A stretch of 64,000 nucleotides of DNA from a bacterium (GCA_021777375.1 JAJYDV010000002.1:40949-104948), one strand, 5' to 3'. Shown: positions 9,709 through 19,000, counted from the stretch's first letter. Notes: generated by a model from the sequence alone, not told the origin. Numbers and translations: made by a program.

Positions 9709-10242
9709 TTGCGTGTTATTAGCGGTTATCTAGGCGGTAGGGTTTTTGCAGCTCCAGACTCAAGTCGAATCCATCCGATGAGCGAAAAAGTGCGTGGTGC
9801 AATATTTGCTACGCTTGGAGATGTTTCCGGGCTTCGGGTACTGGACTTATATAGCGGCAGCGGTGCGCTTGGCATTGAGGCGGTCAGCAGAGGCGCTTCT
9901 GAGGTTCTATCGATTGAAGTTGACCCTCAAGCCGTACGTTTAATAAATAAAAATCTGATTGATTTAAAAATTAACGACAAGCTTAGGGTAATCAACGTTC
10001 GTTTAGAGCCTTGGTTAAAACAAAAAACAAAACTTTTTGATTTAATTCTCGCTGATCCGCCGTATGATCGGGTTCCAACTGTTCTAACGCTCGAATCAAT
10101 TTCCTTACTGCTAAAACTCGAGGGTTTAATGGTATTATCCTGGCCCGGTAATTATGAACTACCGCAATTTAAAGCAACAAATTTACTTAAAATAAAGAAT
10201 TTTAATGATGCCCAAGTTGGCTTTTACCGGAAACAAAACTAG
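9709..10242 (+). CDS. rsmD: 16S rRNA (guanine966-N2)-methyltransferase RsmD
   Basis: RsmD methylates G966 of 16S rRNA in the 30S head using S-adenosylmethionine. The start is TTG at 9709, supported by AAGGAG eight bases upstream and by the family-typical N-terminus MRVISGYLGGR. The SAM-binding glycine loop is LDLYSGSGALGIEA (near residue 48) and the catalytic motif is ADPPYD (near 116). At 177 residues it is normal. The last 41 bases overlap the 3' end of the convergent membrane-protein gene. Confidence 0.95.
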   Translation: MRVISGYLGGRVFAAPDSSRIHPMSEKVRGAIFATLGDVSGLRVLDLYSGSGALGIEAVSRGASEVLSIEVDPQAVRLINKNLIDLKINDKLRVINVRLEPWLKQKTKLFDLILADPPYDRVPTVLTLESISLLLKLEGLMVLSWPGNYELPQFKATNLLKIKNFNDAQVGFYRKQN

Positions 10243-10975
10243 AATTAACAGAGTGAGATTTATAATAATTGTTAATTTCAAGATAACGAAGAACTGGGAC
10301 AAATAAAACGCTGTAGCTAACTAATGCTGCAGCCACATCGCCTATCAGGCTACTGCCAAAAACTGCACTAGCCAAAAGACTAATGATTAAGACCAAGATG
10401 TAAGTTCCGTAAATAGGGTACATAAATTTAGTACTCTGAGAGGAGGAAAGTTTAAAAAGTTCCCTATAGCTTAGATTGGGGTTTTGCGCAGCATAATAAG
10501 GTAAAAATACATATCTTCTAAATAACAGTATGCCGGGCAGAATAAAGGCGATAAGTCCAAGAACTACAATTAGCATAAACAGTAGTTCACTAAAAAGTAC
10601 TTTCCAAAATATTTTAAATCCCTCCCTATAGCAGATCATTACTTGAGGCAATTGTTTATCTGCAGCATGAATCCGAAAATAAATTGACGGCGCAAAATTA
10701 ATAATACTTAGTGACAGCCAGATAATAATTAATCCTAAACCTATTTCGTTGCGCGTTGTTATGGCTGAAAAATGAATCGAGTGACTTTTAGAACTAATAA
10801 TTACTAAATTACCCAGGTAAAAGCCGCCTAAAATCTTAAACAGTAGCGGAATAAAAAAAAGGAAAGCAATCGGCTCATAATTTTTGATGGCTAATCGGTA
10901 ACTTGGTCCTACCAGCTGCAAGCTTGGAACTGCTTTTACCTGACTTTGAAATATATTTTTATTATGGCTACTCAT
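10202..10975 (-). CDS. Multi-pass membrane protein of unknown function
   Basis: The ORF track begins at a TTG at 10987; the ATG at 10975 (MSSHNKN) is preferred. The 257-residue product has about five to six hydrophobic segments and no catalytic motif I can name. Its pattern of paired helices (for example GLIAFILPGILLFRRYVF) recalls the broad family of integral membrane proteins grouped with YciC or GDPD-associated domains, but this is only resemblance. The 3' end overlaps rsmD by 41 bases in the convergent direction. Function unknown. Confidence 0.75.
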   Translation of the reverse strand: MSSHNKNIFQSQVKAVPSLQLVGPSYRLAIKNYEPIAFLFFIPLLFKILGGFYLGNLVIISSKSHSIHFSAITTRNEIGLGLIIIWLSLSIINFAPSIYFRIHAADKQLPQVMICYREGFKIFWKVLFSELLFMLIVVLGLIAFILPGILLFRRYVFLPYYAAQNPNLSYRELFKLSSSQSTKFMYPIYGTYILVLIISLLASAVFGSSLIGDVAAALVSYSVLFVPVLRYLEINNYYKSHSVNSSFVSGKSQLGHH

Positions 10976-11130
10976 GGCATACCGCAAATATGACAGCTAA
11001 TGACTAATAATGTCAAACTTAATAGAAAACTCACTAACTAACAATCCTTCTGATAAGATACAATAGTTAGAAGATTGCACAGCAGTTTATCGCCCTTCTG
11101 CGAGATTGCAATTTAAACAGTATTTAGTAC

Positions 11131-11214
11131 GCGCGGGTGGCGAAATGGTAGACGCACTAGCCTTAGGAGCTAGCGGGGCAACCCATGGAGGTTCAAATCC
11201 TCTCCCGCGCACCA
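11131..11214 (+). tRNA. tRNA-Leu (anticodon UAG)
   Basis: A class II tRNA with acceptor stem GCGCGGG/CCCGCGC, anticodon loop CTTAGGA (UAG, reading CUA and other CUN codons), a long variable arm, T-loop GTTCAAATC, and an encoded 3' CCA. It lies 21 bases before hisS and is probably co-transcribed with it. Confidence 0.97.
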
Positions 11215-11235
11215 ATATAATTTAACTTATTTTTC

Positions 11236-12540
11236 ATGAAACTTTCGACTTCCCCATATAAAGGTGCACGTGACTTCTACCCAGAAGATCAGGCTTTACG
11301 TGAGTACATGTTTGGGGTCATGAAGCAAACGGTAGAGAAATACGGTTATCAGGAGTATGATGCTCCACTTATTGAGCCGATCGAGTTATACAGGGCTAAA
11401 AGCGGTGAAGAAATAGTATCCGAACAAACCTATACCTTTATTGATCGTGGCGGTCGTGAAGTGGCAATTCGGCCAGAAATGACACCTACCGTTAGTCGAA
11501 TGGTTGCTGCTAGGAGACAGCAGCTAGGTTATCCATTGCGCTGGTTTTCAATTCCTAATCTTTGGCGCTATGAGCGTCCTCAGCGCGGTCGTTTCCGGGA
11601 GCACTGGCAACTAAATGTTGATTTATTTGGGGTTAAATCGATGTCAGCCGAACTAGAGCTAATGATGGTAGCCGGAGACATCTTTAAAGCATTTGGTGCG
11701 GGACCTGAAATGTACTCATTCCGTGTAAATCATCGTAAGCTTCTAGATGAAATATTTTTTAGCGAGCTTAAATTATCTCAAAATCAAGCCGTCAGCATGG
11801 CACATTTAATTGATCGCCGCAATAAAATAGATCATTCACAATTCTTAAAATACGTGGACGAGTTATTAACCGCTTCACAGAAAGAAAATCTTGTCGCCGA
11901 GAAGTTACTTAAGATCTTAGAAACTAAATCTTTAAGTGAATTACCGGCTAGTTTAAGAAGTAATCCGGCTGCCATAGAATTACAAAAACTACTCTCGTCG
12001 TGCTCAAAGTACGGACTGGATAACGTTATTTTTGATATCTCTTTAGTGCGCGGTTTTGATTACTACAGCGGAATAGTATTTGAACTTTTCGATAACGATC
12101 CGGACAACAAACGATCGATGCTTGGTGGCGGGCGCTATGACGGTCTTGTTGGGTTATTTGGAGTAGATCCGTTGCCGACAGTCGGTTTTGGGTTAGGTGA
12201 CGCAACCCTGCTTAACTTCTTGACTTTGCATCATCTATTGCCAATGCTTAAATCCACAGTTGAGTTAATCATTACTCCCCTAAGCGCAGGCGAGGTGCTC
12301 GACGGGGCAACTCTAGCCGCTAACGACTTAAGGAAACTCGGAATTAATGTTGCTGTGGATTATTCCGAACGTAAACTAGCCGATCAGTTTAAGTCGGCGC
12401 AGAAAAAACAAGTCAATTTCGTGCTAATCGTTGGTCCTAAAGAAATAGCAACTCAGAAGTTCACATTAAGAAATCTAGCAGAGTCAAGCGAGACCATACT
12501 TAGCTTAAAGCAAGTGGCCAGCAAATTAGGGACAAAATAA
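11236..12540 (+). CDS. hisS: Histidyl-tRNA synthetase
   Basis: This class II synthetase charges tRNA-His. The 434-residue protein shows motif 2 (RYERPQRGRFREHWQ, near residue 113), the two histidine-binding signatures LVRGFDYYSGIVFE and GGGRYDGL (about 270-310), and a C-terminal anticodon-binding domain (from about 335). The ATG at 11236 gives the family-typical start and lies directly behind tRNA-Leu, so the tRNA probably has to be processed out of a common transcript. No Shine-Dalgarno sequence is seen. Confidence 0.97.
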   Translation: MKLSTSPYKGARDFYPEDQALREYMFGVMKQTVEKYGYQEYDAPLIEPIELYRAKSGEEIVSEQTYTFIDRGGREVAIRPEMTPTVSRMVAARRQQLGYPLRWFSIPNLWRYERPQRGRFREHWQLNVDLFGVKSMSAELELMMVAGDIFKAFGAGPEMYSFRVNHRKLLDEIFFSELKLSQNQAVSMAHLIDRRNKIDHSQFLKYVDELLTASQKENLVAEKLLKILETKSLSELPASLRSNPAAIELQKLLSSCSKYGLDNVIFDISLVRGFDYYSGIVFELFDNDPDNKRSMLGGGRYDGLVGLFGVDPLPTVGFGLGDATLLNFLTLHHLLPMLKSTVELIITPLSAGEVLDGATLAANDLRKLGINVAVDYSERKLADQFKSAQKKQVNFVLIVGPKEIATQKFTLRNLAESSETILSLKQVASKLGTK

Positions 12541-12572
12541 AAGAAGCGCTATTTTCGCCTGCAAGAGTTTAA

Positions 12573-12581
12573 TGGTAGAAT
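12573..12581 (+). promoter_or_regulatory. Extended -10 promoter of tig, leaderless spacing
   Basis: TGGTAGAAT is an extended -10 (TGnTAGAAT) ending eight bases before the tig ATG. A start site at the usual distance would fall on or next to the ATG, implying a leaderless mRNA. No Shine-Dalgarno sequence is present. Confidence 0.6.
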
Positions 12582-12589
12582 AGGCGCTT

Positions 12590-13879
12590 ATGCAATCAAC
12601 TATTGAATATATTGAGCCTACCAAAGTTAAAATTAATATTAGCGTTGATGCAAAAGAATTGCGAAATGCTAAAGAAAAAGCCATAAATAAATTAGCATCA
12701 TCGGTTAGTGTACCCGGATATCGAGCTGGAAAAGCACCCTCATCCGCAATAGAAAAACATCTTGACCCTAATTTGCTTTCGCAGGAATCCTTGGAGCAAG
12801 CTCTTAGCGATAGTTACGCTAAAGCATTAGGAGAATATGAGCTGCGGCCAGTTAGCAATCCGGAAGTTGTGATTAAGTCCTTTGTTCCCTATGAGAGTTT
12901 AAACATTGAAACCACCAGTGAAGTTCTTGGAAAAGTTAAGCTCGGTAAGTTTAGCGGTCTAAAAATTGGAGGCGATAAAAAATTAGCAGCAATTAAGTCT
13001 GAAGATGTTGATAACGTTATTAAGAGTCTACAAAAGCAACTAGCAACTAGAACTTCAGTCAAGCGAGCCGCACAAGAAGGTGATGAAGTAGTAATCGATT
13101 TTGTCGGGAAATATGCCGATAGTAGTGATCTAATTGAAGGGGCTAGTGGTAAGGACTATCCTCTAGAGCTGGGTAGTGCTTCTTTTATACCTGGGTTTGA
13201 AACTAAATTAGTAGGCGTCAAAGCTGGTGAGAAACGGGAAATTGAACTTGTTTTCCCGAAAGACTACCAGGCTTCTTTGTTACGCAATAAAAAAGCTCTT
13301 TTTGAAGTTAATGTCAAAACTGTCAATCAGCTAGCTATCCCTAAGCTAGATGATCAATTTGCGAAACAGGTTGGACAGTTTAATAGCCTAAGCGATTTGA
13401 AAGATGATATCAAACGCGAGCTAATGGCTAATCGAGCTAGCGAACAAGCTAAGCAGTTTCAAAACTTATTGCTTGAGAATATTATTGAAACCTCGAGCGT
13501 TGACTTGCCAAAAGTATTAATTGATGATGAAACGTCAAAATTAGAAAGTGAACTTAGAAATAACTCAGCCTACAGAGGTATGACTTGGAACGAATATTTG
13601 GCTAACGAAGGTCTAACCGAGGAAAATTATAAGAAACAGCTTGAATTGCAAGCTACTAAAAGTGTAAAGGCCGGTTTAGTAATTGGCGAAATTGCCGCCA
13701 ATCTTAGGATTAATGTTCTTCCAGAAGAAGTGGATTCAAGGATTGCTGCCTTAAAGAAGCAATACGCAAGTGATCCTTTAATGCAAAAAGAATTAGACAG
13801 GAAAGAAAATCGTAGCGATCTTCAGAGTAGGATTCTGGTCGAAAAAACTATTCAGCGTTTAGTTGAACTTAATTCTTAA
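12590..13879 (+). CDS. tig: Trigger factor (ribosome-associated chaperone, peptidyl-prolyl isomerase)
   Basis: Trigger factor binds uL23 at the ribosome exit tunnel and shields nascent chains. The 429 residues follow the family plan: an N-terminal ribosome-binding domain (signature GYRAGKAP near residue 45, close to the usual GFRxGKxP), an FKBP-type isomerase domain (about 160-245, with PLELGSASFIPGFE), and a C-terminal chaperone domain rich in charged helices. tig is often followed at once by clpP and clpX. Here three orphan genes intervene and clpX is not in the window. The promoter suggests a leaderless transcript. Confidence 0.95.
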   Translation: MQSTIEYIEPTKVKINISVDAKELRNAKEKAINKLASSVSVPGYRAGKAPSSAIEKHLDPNLLSQESLEQALSDSYAKALGEYELRPVSNPEVVIKSFVPYESLNIETTSEVLGKVKLGKFSGLKIGGDKKLAAIKSEDVDNVIKSLQKQLATRTSVKRAAQEGDEVVIDFVGKYADSSDLIEGASGKDYPLELGSASFIPGFETKLVGVKAGEKREIELVFPKDYQASLLRNKKALFEVNVKTVNQLAIPKLDDQFAKQVGQFNSLSDLKDDIKRELMANRASEQAKQFQNLLLENIIETSSVDLPKVLIDDETSKLESELRNNSAYRGMTWNEYLANEGLTEENYKKQLELQATKSVKAGLVIGEIAANLRINVLPEEVDSRIAALKKQYASDPLMQKELDRKENRSDLQSRILVEKTIQRLVELNS

Positions 13880-13890
13880 TATTTTTAACT

Positions 13891-14130
13891 TTATAGATTG
13901 TGAATTTCTTGGGCTTTTCTGATTGCCTTGAGTCCAGCAGCAACAGCAGCAGCTCCCAGTGCTAGCGCCTCTCCCCCGTCAAATGAAAATAAGTTGCTTT
14001 TAAAATGCTCAAACGAGTTAATAGCGAACAAAACTGACGAACCAAAACATAAGGCTCCAATCTTCTCAAGCAGAGCACTTTCCGGCGAATAGTTTTCGTC
14101 TTGGTGAAAAGATTCGTTAATCATATACAT
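13891..14130 (-). CDS. Small hypothetical protein, possibly membrane-associated
   Basis: A 79-residue ORF convergent with tig, 11 bases after its stop. The N-terminal half is acidic. Two hydrophobic stretches follow: IGALCFGSSVLFAI (about 24-37) and the Ala-rich ALALGAAAVAAGL (about 55-67), the second next to basic residues. It may be a small membrane protein. Two in-frame ATGs (14130 and 14124) could serve. I recognise no family. It could be spurious, but it fills the space between tig and the next orphan and has no competing ORF. Confidence 0.5.
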   Translation of the reverse strand: MYMINESFHQDENYSPESALLEKIGALCFGSSVLFAINSFEHFKSNLFSFDGGEALALGAAAVAAGLKAIRKAQEIHNL

Positions 14131-14268
14131 TAATTAATGTAAATTGTCCGAAAGCTCTAGTTTTCCTCATAAGTCTATTTTCAAACATTCGCGAAGCTTT
14201 AAGTTAAGGAATTATATTATAATTTAAGTAGCATAGAATCAATGGTTTCAGTTTTGAGATAAAAAATT

Positions 14269-14535
14269 TTAGTAACTTTCAATCTGTTGCTCGGCAACCA
14301 ATACTTCCAGACAAATTTGCGCGGCAGCCTTAAAAATCGGATCATCGGATCGGTTAGGGTCGGTCATGTCCATTAGATATGTAGTACTTTGTTCTAGTGG
14401 CAAAACTGTGAGATCTAATACAAGATCCGTTATGCGCTTGGATGTATTGTCGCTAGGGTGTAACGGAATATCTTTATCAATAAATCGTTTTTCAAGTAAT
14501 GAAAGTCGCCATTCACTAAATATCGGCTCACTCAT
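14269..14535 (-). CDS. Small hypothetical protein
   Basis: An 88-residue acidic, probably soluble helical protein of no recognised family. Support for a real gene is the consensus TATAAT ten bases before its ATG on the minus strand, facing away from the promoter of the divergent orphan at 14617. No Shine-Dalgarno sequence is present, so its mRNA would be nearly leaderless. The shared 80-base intergenic region suggests that the two divergent genes may be co-regulated. Function unknown. Confidence 0.6.
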   Translation of the reverse strand: MSEPIFSEWRLSLLEKRFIDKDIPLHPSDNTSKRITDLVLDLTVLPLEQSTTYLMDMTDPNRSDDPIFKAAAQICLEVLVAEQQIESY

Positions 14536-14544
14536 GATTCTAAT

Positions 14545-14550
14545 ATTATA
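14545..14550 (-). promoter_or_regulatory. -10 box (TATAAT) of the small orphan gene
   Basis: On the minus strand TATAAT ends nine bases before the ATG at 14535. The -35 is weak. The spacing implies a transcript with almost no leader. Confidence 0.5.
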
Positions 14551-14580
14551 CCCTGCGCACTATGATAGAGTACGATAAAG

Positions 14581-14609
14581 TTGTCACAATACTAGCAACA
14601 TGTTATAAA
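14581..14609 (+). promoter_or_regulatory. Strong promoter of the 14617 orphan gene, leaderless spacing
   Basis: TTGTCA (14581) and TATAAA (14604) are exactly 17 bases apart, with an extended TGT just before the -10. The -10 ends seven bases before the ATG at 14617, so transcription should begin at or beside the start codon. Confidence 0.7.
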
Positions 14610-14616
14610 TACCAAA

Positions 14617-15147
14617 ATGACTTCATATGAGAATAATTCTGAAAACTTCCCAAGTTATTTACATCTTCCGGAAAGTTTACCGGAAGTTATTCCTCCTAAA
14701 ATCTCACAATATTTAGCTCGTTCTACCGCGCTGTTATATAAATATGGAGCAGCTAAGATTTTAGCTAATGACTACCATAATAAGCAGTATTTAGTTGAAT
14801 CCGATGTAACGGTAGGTTCAGAGTACTATTATGACGAATCATATTTTTTTGAAGCAGATTCATTTCGAGAATTTCATGAATCTAAACTACCTTTAACAGC
14901 CCTGGCGCAACGGCACAAAGAGGATTTGATATTCGGATTAGTTAAAGTCGATGCTTTTGGAGAAATTCTGTGTGGGTATTGTGTCGATATGTTTTGCATT
15001 TACCCAAATTCTAGAAATACAGTAAACGCCTATATCAGCAAAAAACATGGTTTGAGTCAACAAATAATTGATACCACTATTGCGCTGGTTTCTGAGCAAC
15101 TTAAAATTGGCTGGAGCCCAGTTTATGATCTTAAAGAAAGCCTCTAG
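14617..15147 (+). CDS. Hypothetical protein, family not recognised
   Basis: A 176-residue soluble protein without signal peptide or membrane helix. It is rich in Tyr, Glu and Asp (for example GSEYYYDESYFFEADSF, about residues 70-86), with two Cys close together in ILCGYCVDMFC (about 119-129). No catalytic motif can be named. It has one of the best promoters in the window, so it is likely expressed. The stop lies 15 bases before the CIRCE element of clpP. Function unknown; the three orphans here may be lineage-specific. Confidence 0.75.
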   Translation: MTSYENNSENFPSYLHLPESLPEVIPPKISQYLARSTALLYKYGAAKILANDYHNKQYLVESDVTVGSEYYYDESYFFEADSFREFHESKLPLTALAQRHKEDLIFGLVKVDAFGEILCGYCVDMFCIYPNSRNTVNAYISKKHGLSQQIIDTTIALVSEQLKIGWSPVYDLKESL

Positions 15148-15162
15148 GGAGTAAGATTTTAA

Positions 15163-15189
15163 CTAGCACTCTTGACTATTGAGTGCTAA
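15163..15189 (+). promoter_or_regulatory. CIRCE element (HrcA operator) upstream of clpP
   Basis: CTAGCACTC, nine bases, then GAGTGCTAA. This matches the CIRCE consensus TTAGCACTC-N9-GAGTGCTAA at 17 of 18 arm positions with exact spacing. HrcA repression is relieved by heat or misfolded protein that titrates GroEL. No hrcA gene is in the window. Confidence 0.92.
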
Positions 15190-15200
15190 TTTTTTAAACT
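15172..15200 (+). promoter_or_regulatory. clpP promoter embedded in CIRCE
   Basis: TTGACT (15172) sits in the CIRCE spacer and TAAACT (15195) follows after 17 bases, ten bases before the clpP ATG. HrcA bound at CIRCE would block the -35. The predicted leader is only about four bases and has no Shine-Dalgarno sequence. Confidence 0.7.
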
Positions 15201-15210
15201 AATCAGAAGT

Positions 15211-15831
15211 ATGAAATTAAGAATAGATGACATCAATTCGCAGATTTTGGTCCCTACAGTTATCGAGCAAGAGGGTCGTTATGAGCGGGCGTATGATATC
15301 TATTCGCGCTTGCTTAAAGAGCGCATTATTTTTTTAGGCAGTGACATTAATGAAACCAGCGCCAATATTGTCGTTGCCCAAATGCTATTTCTCCAAGCCA
15401 ATGATCCCAAGAAAGATATTTTCTTATATATTAACAGTCCGGGAGGCTCGGCATATGATGCGCTGGCAATTTATGACACTATGCAATATGTCAGTAACGA
15501 CATTCAAACTGTCGGTATTGGTGTGCAAGCATCGGCTGCGGCCTTTATTCTAAGTAGCGGCACTAAGGGCAAACGTTCGCTTCTACCAAACTCAACAGTC
15601 ATGATCCATCAGCCATCAAGTGGCACACAGGGCAAGATAACTGATCAGGAGATTAGTTTACGCGAGGGTCTGAGACTTAAAAAAGTCTTAGAAGAGATTA
15701 TGGCAAAAAATACAGGTCAAACTTTGGCTAAAATTCATACTGACATGGAGCGAGATAAGTGGCTTTCCGCAGAAGAGGCCAAAAAGTATGGTTTAGTCGA
15801 TATGGTGTTTAAACCCGCGAAACGCGCATAA
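15211..15831 (+). CDS. clpP: ATP-dependent Clp protease proteolytic subunit ClpP
   Basis: ClpP forms the tetradecameric serine-protease chamber that degrades proteins fed in by ClpC or ClpX. At 206 residues it is normal. The nucleophile Ser lies in GVQASAAAF (near residue 110), the catalytic His in [11 protein letters not shown] (near 135), and the Asp in the DMERDKW region (near 184). The oxyanion loop is PGGS. It stands alone behind a CIRCE operator and promoter, so it is probably a heat-shock gene under HrcA. The partner clpC ends at base 827. clpX is not nearby. Confidence 0.97.
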   Translation: MKLRIDDINSQILVPTVIEQEGRYERAYDIYSRLLKERIIFLGSDINETSANIVVAQMLFLQANDPKKDIFLYINSPGGSAYDALAIYDTMQYVSNDIQTVGIGVQASAAAFILSSGTKGKRSLLPNSTVMIHQPSSGTQGKITDQEISLREGLRLKKVLEEIMAKNTGQTLAKIHTDMERDKWLSAEEAKKYGLVDMVFKPAKRA

Positions 15832-16047
15832 TTAATCATTGTTTTATGATCAACTATTGACATGCATGCTATGTATCTGTCAAACTATAGTATAAGAAGT
15901 AGTGTAGGCTGGGGATTTTGTTTGCTAAAACAGTATCAAGATCAGGATGCTTAGGTACCTTCGCTCAAAATTAAATCAACAAAATATTATTAATCGCAAA
16001 CTAAACTAACCAATGCTTATAAATTAAGCGAAGGGAGATATTTACGA
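15832..16047 (+). promoter_or_regulatory. rpoB leader with a long inverted repeat covering the ribosome-binding site
   Basis: This 216-base gap carries no gene. CCTTCGCT (15958-15965) is perfectly complementary to AGCGAAGG (16027-16034), and the right arm overlaps the AAGGGAG Shine-Dalgarno sequence of rpoB. TTGACA at 15857 and TATAGT at 15886 are present but 23 bases apart, too far for a normal promoter, so the start site is unresolved. The pairing could control RNA polymerase synthesis at translation. Confidence 0.45.
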
Positions 16048-19000
16048 GTGGCGCACACTACTAAGCCTAAAGGAAAATCTGACTTCAAACAAAAACGAAT
16101 CTATTTTACTAAACAAGATCATGCTCTTGAACTACCAAACTTAGTTGACCACCAAAATAAGTCCTTCGAATGGTTTGTTAGTGAAGGCTTGGGTGAATTG
16201 TTGTCCGAGATTAGCCCAATTGACGATTACACCGGAGCCAAGTTATCTCTATCTTTTAAAGATTATCATTTTGAAAAACCAAAATTAACAGAGCAAGAGG
16301 CTAGGGAAAACAATGTTAGCTTTGAGGCTCCTTTGAAGGCTAGCGTTGTTTTAACTAATAAAGTAACTGGCGAAATCAAAGATCAAGAAATTTATCTTGG
16401 TGATTATCCTTGGATGACCAGTCGAGGCACCTTTGTTATTAACGGCGCCGAACGAGTTGTTGTTAGTCAGCTCATTCGATCCGCTGGCGTATTCTTTACT
16501 CGTGAACAACATGGCACATCCTACTTATATGGCGCCAAAGTAATTCCAGGTCGAGGCGCATGGCTGGAATTTGAAACGGCCGCAAATAACACGATTTATG
16601 TCAAAATTGACCGCAAACGAAAGATTGCAGTATCTACCCTGTTCAGAGCTCTAGGTATGAGTGAAACTGCGATGCGTGAAGTTTTTGCTCACGTCGATAC
16701 CGGAAGGCAGAATTATCTAGACGCTACTTTAGAAAAGGATCCTAGCCGGGGGCAGAATGATGCGCTAATTGAGGTCTACCGTCGATTGCGACCCGGTGAT
16801 TTGGCTACCGTAGATAATGCCAAGAGTTTGATCGAAAACATGTTCTATAATTTTAAACGTTTTGATTTCTCTCGGGTCGGTCGGTACAAAATTAACAAAC
16901 GTTTAAATTTGGACGTTCCGAATACTACCGAAAATCGTATTTTACGCTTAGATGATCTTGTGGCCATTGTGGCGGAAATAATTCGTCTTAATAATACTCA
17001 GGAACCGTCTGATGATATCGACAGTCTAGCTAACCGACGGGTTAAATTGGTCGGTGAGTTAGTACAGCGCCAGTTTAGAATTGGTTTGCTGAGAATGGAA
17101 CGCAACACCAAAGACCGCATGAGTATGAGCGATATTGAGACTGTTCAGCCGGCCCAGCTAATTAACGCTCGTCCTGTGGTTGCGGCAGTTCGTGAATTCT
17201 TTGCTTCGAGCCAGCTTAGTCAGTTTATGGACCAGATTAACCCGCTAAGCGAGCTTGCTCACAAGCGACGTTTAAGTTCGATGGGTCCGGGTGGACTAAG
17301 TCGTGAACGTGCCGGGTTTGAAGTCCGTGACGCGCACTCTACTCATTATGGAAGAATTTGTGCGGTTGAAACACCGGAAGGCGCGAATATTGGCCTAGTA
17401 CTTAACCTGGCAAATTATGCTCGGGTAAATGAGTATGGTTTTATCGAAACTTCCTACCGAAAGGTAATTAATGCCGTAACTGCGAAAGAGTGTGTCGGAC
17501 AAATCGCCGCAACAGACTATTTAAATGAGCGCGGTACGATCATTGTTAAAGAGGGCAAAATGCTCACTAAAGCCGATGCCGAAAAAATGGCTTTAGTCAA
17601 GAAACAAATAACTTGGCCAGTGAAAGCCAGAGTTACCGATGAAGTGGTATATCTGGATGCTGCCGAAGAAGAATCTGCCATTATTGCCGGAGGCGGTAAT
17701 GAAATTGATGATAACGGCTACTTTATTGAAGAACGAGTCAGTGCTCGAAATCGCCTAAATCCCGGCGAGGTGGACGCAAATGAAGTTAATTATATGGATG
17801 CTGCACGTAATCAGATTATCGGTAGTAGTGCCGGACTAATTCCGTTTATTGAGAAAAACTATGTTTACCGTTCATTAATGGGTAGTAACCAGCAACGACA
17901 GGCAGTTCCATTAATTCAGCCCGCAGCTCCGATAGTAGGTACTGGTCTTGAGCGTGTGGCAGCTCTTAATACCGGGCAAGTTTTGCTGGCTGAAGCTGAC
18001 GGTGAAGTTATTAAGGCTAGCGCCGACCAGATAATCGTTAAATATTCCGATAACCGGAATGTTAGTTATGAACCGCAACATTTTGTTCGTAGTAACGAGG
18101 GCACCTCGATTAATCAAAAAGTTGTGGTTAGCAGCGGACAGAAAGTTAAATCTGGCGAAGTACTTGCCGAAGGCATGTCAATTTCCGGAGGTGAACTGGC
18201 TCTTGGAAAAGATCTGCTGGTCGCTTTCATGCCCTGGTCCGGATATAACTTTGAAGACGCCATAATTATTTCGCGTAAGCTAGTTGAAGATGACACGCTG
18301 ACGTCGATTCATATCGTGGATTTCATGATCGAAGTGCGTGAGACAAAGCTGGGCCCAGAAATTGTAACCCGTGACATTCCAAACGTCTCCGAAGAATCTT
18401 TGCGTCATCTAGACGAGGATGGTATTGTCCGAATTGGCGCCGAAGTGCATCCCGGAGATATTCTAGTTGGCAAAATTACTCCGAAAGGAGAGCAGGAACT
18501 AAGTTCAGAAGAGCGATTATTGCGTGCTATTTTCGGCGAAAAAGCCAAGGAAGTGCGCGATACTTCGCAGCGTATGAGTAATGGTAAGCACGGCAAGGTT
18601 GTCGGCGTAAAGGTCTTCTCGCGCGAGAACGGTCATGAGCTAAAAGCTGGAGTTATAATGCAAATCCAGGTATTTGTGGCACAGATGCGCAAAATATCCG
18701 TCGGTGACAAATTAGGTGGCCGTCACGGAAACAAGGGTGTAATTGCCCGAATTCTACCGGTTGAAGACATGCCGTTTATGGAAGACGGTACTCCGATTGA
18801 TATCATTCTTAACCCGCTTGGCGTACCTTCAAGAATGAACATTGGACAGCTTTTTGAAACACACCTGGGACTTGCTGCCAGAATGCTTGGCTTTTATGTA
18901 GCAAGCCCATCATTTAATGGTGTGCCTGAGGAAAAAATTCGTGAGCTGCTATCTGAAGCGGGAGTGCCCGCCGACGGCAAACAGCAGCTTTTTGATGGGC

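Noticed and set aside
15857-15891. TTGACA and TATAGT as an rpoB promoter
   Set aside because: The spacing is 23 bases, well outside the 16-18 range, and no better pairing was found.
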